Part shown: positions 42,348 to 49,111 of the stretch, piece after piece
Layout of the letters: every line of letters starts with the position of its first letter
Position numbering within the stretch: the stretch's first letter is position 1
DNA from: Halobacteriovoraceae bacterium
GTDB lineage: Bacteria; Bdellovibrionota; Bacteriovoracia; Bacteriovoracales; Bacteriovoracaceae
Length of the DNA: 64,000 bases
NCBI GenBank assembly: GCA_002713145.1
Contig: PAVS01000003.1
Span: 65,707-129,706 of the forward strand
Direction of reading: 5' to 3'
The notes under the pieces: generated by a model
The model's input: only the letters and a program-made list of their open reading frames with translations
Told to the model about the DNA's origin: nothing
The model's database searches: none
Translations under genes and position numbers: made by a program

Positions 42348-42454
42348 CGTCTAAATTCTAACCTCTGTAGACAAACTTTCACATTAATTTCTAAATCTGT
42401 TTCATCTTTTATATATGTTTTGTGTGAATCTTAATGCTTAAGTGTGGGGCCCTG

Positions 42455-42463
42455 TGCTAATAT
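42455..42463 (+). promoter_or_regulatory. Extended -10 promoter of the SIS-domain gene
   Basis: TGC-TAATAT, an extended -10, about 36 nt before the ATG at 42500; the -35 region is poor. The leader is A/G-rich and contains AGAGGA near the start codon. Between the sRNA terminator and here (42348-42454) nothing else is visible. Confidence 0.45.
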
Positions 42464-42499
42464 GCCAAGAAAAAAAGAGAGAAGGAGTAAGAGGAAGTC

Positions 42500-44005
42500 A
42501 TGAGTAAACAAGAGCTGGATTTATTTCTAAAGGAGCGCTCTGAATTTTCACTTGGAAATTTAGTTACCGAAGGCTTTCATCCTTTAACTCAAAACCTCTC
42601 CCATTTAAGCGTAAATGATTTAAGTAAGGCCATAGAAGTTTTAAATGAAGTCGATCAAAAAGCTTTTGAACAGATGCTGACTTACACTGAAAAGCTTTAT
42701 GAACTTCAACAGCGATGCCAAAGATGTCTTGAACAAGGGGGGAGAATCTTTATCAGTGGCTGTGGAGCTACCGGACGCCTCGCTATATCCATTGAAAAAA
42801 TTTTTAGAACAACCTTTAAGACTGACCAAGTGATTGGTTTTATGGCCGGTGGGGATTTTGCACTGATAAAATCCGTTGAGCGTTTTGAAGATAATAAGGA
42901 CTTTGGAAAAAAACAACTGCAACAATTAGGTTTCACTCAGGATGACCTTCTTTTAGCCGTAACAGAAGGAGGAGAAACAAATTTTGTCATTGGTACTGCT
43001 GAGTACGCAGCGGAAAACTCTCGCTTTAATCCTTGTTTTATTTATTGTAATCCTGATGAACAACTTCTTAAAATCCCAAGAGTCAAAGCTTCAGTTTTTT
43101 CTAACGATAAAATAGAGAAGTACAACTTAACCATTGGAGCGATGGCCATTTCTGGCTCTACTCGTATGCAGGCCACCTCTATTCAAATGTTAGCGGTAGG
43201 ATTTGCCGTTCTTTATAATCATGAATCTTTGGCCAATTATAAAATGGACCTGAGTGAATGGATTAGTGAACTGAATCAACTTCCTTATCATAAACTTAAT
43301 GAATTTATTACCACTGAGTCGAGCCTCTATCAGAGTGAAGAAAAGATTCAATATCTCGTCACTGAAGATATTGCCATGGCAATTCTTACTGATACCACAG
43401 AGCGCTCTCCAACATTTAATTTGCAAGGTTTTGAATCAAAAGATGAAGACACTCTCTCTTTGAGTTATCTCTCAATACTAGACGAAACAAACGATTCTTT
43501 GGCATGGGAGAAATTATTATCCCACACTCCAAGAGATCTCGATTGGGAAGAACTCAACGGTCTGGTTACACTAAAAGAAATTTATAAGTTTGATATCTCT
43601 CTTAACTCTTATGAAAGAAGAAAGAAAAGGGCCAAGGTCCATGAATTCAAAATTGAATCTATTAAAGACGAACTTAAATTTTCACTTAAAGCTCTTGATT
43701 TAAGTGTGCCTATGAAGATTGATTCTTTATTGTTTAAGCATATGTCTTTAAAGCTTATGATGAATATTCATTCGACTCTTATTATGGGAAGACTGGGACG
43801 GTATGAAGGTAATGTTATGACCTATGTACGGGCCAGTAATAAAAAGCTTGTGGATAGAGCAGCGAGATATGTGAACAAAATTCTCAATGATCAGGGTGTA
43901 AAAGTTGATGAAGAAATAATATTCGAGAGAATTTTCGCCAACAATTATGTTTCTGATAGGCCTATCGTATTAAGAGTCGTGGATGATATCCTTAAGATGA
44001 CTTAG
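42500..44005 (+). CDS. Large MurQ/GCKR-like SIS-domain protein
   Basis: 501 residues. The N-terminal 280 match N-acetylmuramic acid 6-phosphate etherase (MurQ): FISGCGATGRLAISIEK (the Glu in MurQ's catalytic position), GFMAGGDFALIKSVERFED (second Glu), AVTEGGETNFVIGTAEYA and ISGSTRMQATSIQM. MurQ is about 300 residues; here some 200 more follow, including an RRKKRAK segment, giving a size closer to the two-SIS GCKR/MurQ-like group. It may recycle cell-wall sugar phosphate or act as a sugar-phosphate-responsive regulator. The end overlaps tatA by 14 nt in the opposite direction. Confidence 0.8.
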   Translation: MSKQELDLFLKERSEFSLGNLVTEGFHPLTQNLSHLSVNDLSKAIEVLNEVDQKAFEQMLTYTEKLYELQQRCQRCLEQGGRIFISGCGATGRLAISIEKIFRTTFKTDQVIGFMAGGDFALIKSVERFEDNKDFGKKQLQQLGFTQDDLLLAVTEGGETNFVIGTAEYAAENSRFNPCFIYCNPDEQLLKIPRVKASVFSNDKIEKYNLTIGAMAISGSTRMQATSIQMLAVGFAVLYNHESLANYKMDLSEWISELNQLPYHKLNEFITTESSLYQSEEKIQYLVTEDIAMAILTDTTERSPTFNLQGFESKDEDTLSLSYLSILDETNDSLAWEKLLSHTPRDLDWEELNGLVTLKEIYKFDISLNSYERRKKRAKVHEFKIESIKDELKFSLKALDLSVPMKIDSLLFKHMSLKLMMNIHSTLIMGRLGRYEGNVMTYVRASNKKLVDRAARYVNKILNDQGVKVDEEIIFERIFANNYVSDRPIVLRVVDDILKMT

Positions 44006-44174
44006 TGTCATCTTGCTGATCTTTCTTTTCCTCATCAGGCTCTTTAAGTCCTTTTTTGAAATTGGTGATCGAGCTTCCGAGTGAACGACCTAGTTGAGGA
44101 AGACGTTTTCCTCCAAAAAAGATCAACACAACAACTAAAACTATAACTAACTCTGTTGTACCCAAACCAAACAT
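43992..44174 (-). CDS. tatA: Sec-independent translocase subunit TatA/E
   Basis: 60 residues. FGLGTTELVIVLVVVLIFFG is the single membrane helix, then GGKRLPQLGRSLGSSITNFKKG is the amphipathic helix with the F-G-x-K-x-L-P signature, then an acidic/polar tail (EPDEEKKDQQDD). TatA forms the pore for folded proteins with twin-arginine signals. AAGGAA precedes the ATG. tatB and tatC are not in this window. It lies 10 nt downstream of queF and may be cotranscribed. Confidence 0.95.
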   Translation of the reverse strand: MFGLGTTELVIVLVVVLIFFGGKRLPQLGRSLGSSITNFKKGLKEPDEEKKDQQDDTKSS

Positions 44175-44184
44175 ATTTTTCCTT

Positions 44185-44712
44185 TTAGTAAATTCTAGCT
44201 AAATCCATAGTGTAGCTACCAGGAGAGTAATTATTAAACCTATGCTCTTTTAATTTTTTAAATTTTGTCGAGCTATTAGAACGACTCGCATAAGGATAAA
44301 TGGTAATACCACCTCTAGGAGTAAATTCTCCTACTACCTCAATATATTTAGGCTTCATAATATTATACAGGTCATCACAAATTTTTTGAACACAATCTTC
44401 ATGAAAATCACCATGATTGCGGAAGCTGAAGAGGTATATTTTCAATGATTTACTTTCGACCATCTTTTTATCAGCGACATAGTTTATATAGATACGAGCA
44501 AAGTCGGGCTGCCCAGATTTTGGGCACAGTGAGGTAAACTCAGTACAAAGAAAACTGGTCCAAGCTTCAGCTTGGGGGTTCTTATTAGGAAAAATCTCTA
44601 GAACTTCTGGTGCATAGTGCTGAGGATAATCAGTGTTAGTGTTACCCAATAAACTCACTGTTTTAAGTTCGCTTTTTGATCTTTGTTGCGATTTTTTTAT
44701 GCGTTTTGCCAT
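44185..44712 (-). CDS. queF: NADPH-dependent 7-cyano-7-deazaguanine reductase QueF
   Basis: 175 residues, the short (unimodular) type. The catalytic Cys lies in FTSLCPKSGQPDFARI, and the nucleotide-binding motif ESKSLKIYLFSFRNHGDFHE is intact; TPRGGITIYPYASR ends the domain. It makes preQ1 for queuosine. A Lys/Gln/Ser-rich N-terminal extension of about 20 residues precedes the core. It is divergent from the ferrochelatase fusion gene. Confidence 0.95.
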   Translation of the reverse strand: MAKRIKKSQQRSKSELKTVSLLGNTNTDYPQHYAPEVLEIFPNKNPQAEAWTSFLCTEFTSLCPKSGQPDFARIYINYVADKKMVESKSLKIYLFSFRNHGDFHEDCVQKICDDLYNIMKPKYIEVVGEFTPRGGITIYPYASRSNSSTKFKKLKEHRFNNYSPGSYTMDLARIY

Positions 44713-44776
44713 TTCAATACCCTGAGATTAATGTTTTAATACCTAACATATTAAAATGTTTTACTAAGAAACTCAA

Positions 44777-47098
44777 ATGAATGATAAAAAACAAGTGTTT
44801 ATAACACAATTAGGTTCACCTAAAAGCACAAAAATTAAGGATGTGAGAAGTTATCTGCGTGAATTTCTCTCAGACCCTAGAGTGGTAGATTTTCCAAGAC
44901 CTTTTTGGACACTTATCCTCTATCTTTTTATCCTTCCGACCAGGCCTAAAAGAAGTGCCGAGGCCTATAAGAGAATTGAGTTTTGTGGCTTTTTTCCATT
45001 GATCGAAATTACAAAAGGCTTCACTCGTAAATTACAACAAGTTCTCCCTCAGTATAGAGTAAAGGCTAATTTTATACTCTCTGAGACCAGGCTCAAGCAA
45101 GATTTAGCGCACATTAAAGATGAAACTGTTTATGTTTTCCCTCAATACCCACAGTATTCGGGAACGACTATTGGATCGGTTGAAGATGTTATTGCTGAAT
45201 CAGGTCAAAAAGACCAAGTCGTGATGCTTAAATCCTACCATAGGCTTAAAGCTTTTATAGATCTCTCTGTCGCTAGAATTGAAGAGCATTTAACTAAGTA
45301 TCCAGCAGAACACCTTGTGCTGTCATTTCACGGTATCCCTGTGAGATATGTCACTCAAAAAGGTGATCCATATTATCGCCAATGCTTTGAGACTTTTGAG
45401 CTGATTAAAAAGCAGCTCAAAAGAGATGCGGATAAAATACATTTATGCTTTCAAAGCAGACTTGGAAGTGAGCAGTGGTTAGGACCTTATACGGATGAGT
45501 ATTGTTCACAGCTTGCCAAGGATGGGGCAAGCAGCATAGCCGTTTATTGCCCATCTTTTGTTGTCGATTGTTTAGAGACAACAGATGAAATTGGGAATGA
45601 ACTTAAAGAAGAGTTGCACGAGTTAGGTTGTGATCTGATTTTTGTTCCCTGTCTAAATAACACAGATGAGTGGGTCGAAGGTTACTCCCAATTGGTCACG
45701 ACTGTGGTTGAGAAGGGAGTTGAAGCCAGTGAGTCTTTAATGTATCAAGTTGATGAAACAGAAATATCGAAGTCTCTGCCAGCTCAACAAACAAAGTCTT
45801 CTCAATTGAGTCCAAAAGCGAGGAAGTCTATCTCTATCGTTTTTCTCACTCTTTTTCTAGATCTTGTTGGTTTTTCAATTATCTTTCCCATGTTTCCTGC
45901 TTTGGCGAAATATTATTTAGAAGTTGACTCTCAAAATTATTTTCTCCAGCTTATTTTTGGGTCTATTACAAATTTCACCGCATACGGTGGAATTAGCATG
46001 AGTAATGTCGTGCTTTTTGGGGGAGCACTCGGGGCTCTTTATTCACTTCTGCAATTTGTAGCCGCACCCTTATGGGGGAGTTTTTCGGATAGAATCGGAC
46101 GTAAACCCATTTTACTCATCAGCTTAATTGGTTTATTTGCCAGTTATGTGATTTGGATTTTTTCAGGCAATTTTACCCTTCTTATTCTCTCCAGGTTTAT
46201 TGGTGGCATCATGGGAGGAAATATATCGACCGCCACTGCAGTCGTTGCTGATGTTACAGATAAGTCTAATCGTGCTAAAGGAATGGCTTTTGTTGGAATA
46301 GCATTCGCCTTTGGATTTATACTAGGGCCTGCGCTAGGGGGAATTGCCAGTATTGCTAATCCCATGGAGCATTTTCCTCAGCTGGTTGCATGGGGACTCA
46401 ATCCCTTTTCCTATGCTGCATTTATAGCTGCTTTGCTGAGTCTTATAAATATCTTTCTCATATGTTTTAAGTTTGAAGAAACACTCCAAAAAAAGGACGA
46501 AAGATCTTCTTATAAAACGAATAATATTTTTAAAATTTTTAACCCCCTGCCTATAAGGAATGTGAATCTTACAAACCTATCATATTTTCTTTTTATTTCA
46601 GCTTTTAGTGGGATGGAGTTCACCCTCACTTTTTTAGCTGTTGAGCGTTTAAGTTATACTTCGATGGATAACGCCTATATGTTTATTTTTATAGGTCTGA
46701 TTATAGCTTTCGTTCAAGGCGGTGTTGTGAGACGCAAGGCCCACCAAGTCGGTGAAAAAAAGATGGCGATGTATGGGCTAGTTGCTTTGATACCTGGATT
46801 AATCATTATCTCTCAAGCTTATTCAGGACTAGTACTTTATCTTGGCCTCTTTTTCTTAGCGCTAGGTTCGGCCATGGCCATACCTACATTGACGGCTTTA
46901 GTCTCACTTTATTCTCCTACCGAATTGCAGGGAAAAAGCTTGGGTATCTTTCGCTCCCTTGGCTCTTTAGGACGAGTGATCGGTCCCATCGCTGCCAGCT
47001 TAATTTATTGGAAACTTGGATCGAGTACCCCTTATTTAGTCGGAGCTATTTTGTTGATTATCCCCGTACTTGTTTTAACTAAAATAAAAGAAGAATAA
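44777..47098 (+). CDS. hemH: Fusion of ferrochelatase with an MFS transporter
   Basis: 773 residues in one uninterrupted frame. Residues 1-315 are ferrochelatase: ITQLGSPKSTKIKDVRSYLR start, YPQYSGTT, the catalytic His185 in LSFHGIPVRY, and Glu267 in VDCLETTDEIGNEL. A Gln/Ser/Thr-rich linker (about 320-350) leads to a 12-helix major facilitator domain of the multidrug/tetracycline (DHA1) type with APLWGSFSDRIGRKPILL (motif A) and a second-half repeat. Ferrochelatase inserts iron into protoporphyrin IX. The transporter may export haem, porphyrin or an unrelated solute. Its 3' end overlaps the convergent UbiA-like gene by 20 nt. Confidence 0.9.
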   Translation: MNDKKQVFITQLGSPKSTKIKDVRSYLREFLSDPRVVDFPRPFWTLILYLFILPTRPKRSAEAYKRIEFCGFFPLIEITKGFTRKLQQVLPQYRVKANFILSETRLKQDLAHIKDETVYVFPQYPQYSGTTIGSVEDVIAESGQKDQVVMLKSYHRLKAFIDLSVARIEEHLTKYPAEHLVLSFHGIPVRYVTQKGDPYYRQCFETFELIKKQLKRDADKIHLCFQSRLGSEQWLGPYTDEYCSQLAKDGASSIAVYCPSFVVDCLETTDEIGNELKEELHELGCDLIFVPCLNNTDEWVEGYSQLVTTVVEKGVEASESLMYQVDETEISKSLPAQQTKSSQLSPKARKSISIVFLTLFLDLVGFSIIFPMFPALAKYYLEVDSQNYFLQLIFGSITNFTAYGGISMSNVVLFGGALGALYSLLQFVAAPLWGSFSDRIGRKPILLISLIGLFASYVIWIFSGNFTLLILSRFIGGIMGGNISTATAVVADVTDKSNRAKGMAFVGIAFAFGFILGPALGGIASIANPMEHFPQLVAWGLNPFSYAAFIAALLSLINIFLICFKFEETLQKKDERSSYKTNNIFKIFNPLPIRNVNLTNLSYFLFISAFSGMEFTLTFLAVERLSYTSMDNAYMFIFIGLIIAFVQGGVVRRKAHQVGEKKMAMYGLVALIPGLIIISQAYSGLVLYLGLFFLALGSAMAIPTLTALVSLYSPTELQGKSLGIFRSLGSLGRVIGPIAASLIYWKLGSSTPYLVGAILLIIPVLVLTKIKEE

Positions 47099-47894
47099 GT
47101 GAAACTGATTTCAAATAAATAAGCCCATCCACCCAAAAATGAAGTTTCATCTCAGTGAGCTTTTTTTTAAGAAAGATAGACAAGTTAAATCCATAAAGAA
47201 TCAATAAAAAGATGAGTGGCATAAGGAGATTGCTTTTGAGCAGTATTGTTAACATAACACTTGCTATGGTCATGACACAAAAGATGCTCACCATAAAAAT
47301 TTTACTGTGTTGATAGCGAGCAGCTAAAGTCTTGACTCCCAAAGAACGGTCAAAGCTTAAATCTTTAAAGTCATAAAGTATGCTCAGACAAGTTATAAAT
47401 ATGATGCACTCACTAAATAGAATAAAAAAAGTCCGATCAAACGTTTTTGCTGGCAAGGCCACACAGATAAGGGCCCAACTCAAACCGATTAATAAAGGTT
47501 TTAAAATACTAATTTCTCTGAGCTTATTCTGAGCGAGAATAAATTTTCCATAAACAAGGGTGATGACCGAAGTTAACCCCAATATTCCTAGTTGAATATA
47601 TGTAAATGAATGGAGTTGCAATAAAACAAAAAGTGAGCACAATGTTGAGCTTAGATAGACAAACAGAGAATGTTTTCTAAACCATACTTCTTGTGGTGTT
47701 TTTAGACCTTGTTTTTGAAATATTGGTTTAAAACGAAGAAGGTTATAAGCGAGATAGACTAAGCAAAAATTAAGAAAAAAGGAAGAGAGATCAAAGGTTT
47801 GATTGATAAGAAATTGATAATAAAAAGTTAAGAAAAAGGAGCTTCCTGCTATATAGAAATTACTTCTTATAAGAAAGTTAAAGAACGGGCTCAT
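47079..47894 (-). CDS. UbiA-superfamily prenyltransferase-like membrane protein
   Basis: 271 residues with about eight or nine membrane helices. The second Asp-rich motif is present (LYDFKDLSFDRSLGVKTLA), but where UbiA enzymes have N-x3-D-x3-D the sequence reads LAYNLLRFKPIF, without acidic residues. Homologues in other phyla have a similar Asn-Arg form, so this may be a distinct subgroup with another substrate. It is coupled to the upstream M14 gene (17-nt overlap). A link to haem O or quinone synthesis is not supported by motif. Confidence 0.7.
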   Translation of the reverse strand: MSPFFNFLIRSNFYIAGSSFFLTFYYQFLINQTFDLSSFFLNFCLVYLAYNLLRFKPIFQKQGLKTPQEVWFRKHSLFVYLSSTLCSLFVLLQLHSFTYIQLGILGLTSVITLVYGKFILAQNKLREISILKPLLIGLSWALICVALPAKTFDRTFFILFSECIIFITCLSILYDFKDLSFDRSLGVKTLAARYQHSKIFMVSIFCVMTIASVMLTILLKSNLLMPLIFLLILYGFNLSIFLKKKLTEMKLHFWVDGLIYLKSVSLILLLF

Positions 47895-48948
47895 CTACTT
47901 TGTTTTTTTTCTTTGAGACTTTCTCCTCGTCATCCACATCTGCATGGAGGTCATGAGCGATGGCATGGTGAATGGCGTTTCTAAAAATATTGAAAAACTT
48001 TTTTGTTTTGGTCCAGTCTGAATTAGGCAGCTCTAAAGTATAAGTAGGTATTTTTCTCTCATTACCCGCCCAATTACCAAGTGAACCAGTAAAGAAAGGG
48101 TAGTCATTGACTTTGTATTTACCCGCACGATCACTCATTTGAATGAGAAGTTGTTTTCCTGCACTCTCTCCTTCAGCAGGTCCATCATAGTCAATCAATG
48201 TGAGAGGGGCGTGAACGGAAATGATTTTTTGAGGGTTGTATAATTTAATTAAATTAATCTGAAAAACAGTTTCGTGTTCAGAGTGGGGCTTCTTTCCCGG
48301 AAAGCGTCTTTTGTCCGAGCGATATCTATTTTTCCATAAAGAGATGGCCTTGTCTTCCCAGTCTTTGGTAGGGAAGTTTCTATTCACATCTATGCCTCTG
48401 GCATTTGTTCTCGTTGGGTATTTCTTTAGGAAAGAATCTGGTGTTACTAAGGGGGCTACAATGACTAAGTTATCGCCAATCACCTCTGGGTTTTCAGTCA
48501 GATCTTTTAGGACATCAAAACAAAATTTAACAGGTGTGATTTCATCCCCATGAACACCACAAAGAATAAGAGTGGTATTTGCATGTTCTCTCGTTTCATC
48601 ACCAAAGACTTTCCAAATGATAGGATTTCCTAAGAAAGAATTACGCACGTGATGCCAGTCATATTTATGGCAAAAAGATTGCCCCCATTTATAACGAGCA
48701 AAATAATCATCAATTTTATGACAGTATTGATCTAGTTTTTGAGAGAGTTTTTGAGGGGGCATTTTCTCAAGAGAAAGGGGCTCAATCACTTTTTTAACAA
48801 TCACTGTTTCGGTATCGGGGTCTGAATCTATGACCGTTTTTGGTTCAGCTTTTGGGGCTTGAGGACTTTGCTTTTGATCCAGCGGCTTGATCTCTGCACA
48901 AGAGAAAAGAGTCAATAGTATTAATTTAGTCCAGACATGTACATTCAT
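47878..48948 (-). CDS. M14-family carboxypeptidase lipoprotein (MpaA-like)
   Basis: 356 residues. Lipobox LTLFSC near residue 17 gives an anchored periplasmic protein. A Pro/Lys-rich linker is followed by the M14 core: CGVHGDEITP (H-x2-E zinc site), the substrate pocket NARGIDVNRNFPTKDW, SVHAPLTLIDYDGP (third zinc His), and catalytic Glu in PTYTLELPNSD. The layout fits the murein peptide amidase/carboxypeptidase group (MpaA), which cuts the gamma-D-Glu to diaminopimelate bond. The C-terminal tail is Lys/Glu-rich. Upstream promoter predicts a leaderless mRNA. Confidence 0.85.
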   Translation of the reverse strand: MNVHVWTKLILLTLFSCAEIKPLDQKQSPQAPKAEPKTVIDSDPDTETVIVKKVIEPLSLEKMPPQKLSQKLDQYCHKIDDYFARYKWGQSFCHKYDWHHVRNSFLGNPIIWKVFGDETREHANTTLILCGVHGDEITPVKFCFDVLKDLTENPEVIGDNLVIVAPLVTPDSFLKKYPTRTNARGIDVNRNFPTKDWEDKAISLWKNRYRSDKRRFPGKKPHSEHETVFQINLIKLYNPQKIISVHAPLTLIDYDGPAEGESAGKQLLIQMSDRAGKYKVNDYPFFTGSLGNWAGNERKIPTYTLELPNSDWTKTKKFFNIFRNAIHHAIAHDLHADVDDEEKVSKKKNKVDEPVL

Positions 48949-48954
48949 GAGGCA

Positions 48955-48983
48955 AGTATAAGCAATTCCATGGGCTTTGTCAT
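48955..48983 (-). promoter_or_regulatory. M14 gene promoter, probably leaderless
   Basis: On the minus strand ATGACA (5/6), 17 nt, TATACT (5/6), then six bases (TGCCTC) and the ATG at 48948. It is the clearest of the five such promoters in the window. No Shine-Dalgarno is present. Confidence 0.6.
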
Positions 48984-49111
48984 AATCTTTGTTGCTTGAG
49001 TGCCAAGGTCAGTTATTCCTTCTGTAATGCCAAATATTTTTGCCAACACATTAAAGATTTTTAGGAAATCTGCCGATTCATAATATGAAAAACCTTATGA
49101 GGAGCAACCTT

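Noticed and set aside
47079..47894. UbiA-like protein as protohaem IX farnesyltransferase (CyoE/CtaB), given the nearby ferrochelatase
   Set aside because: The first Asp motif is missing and no cytochrome oxidase gene is near; proximity alone is not enough.
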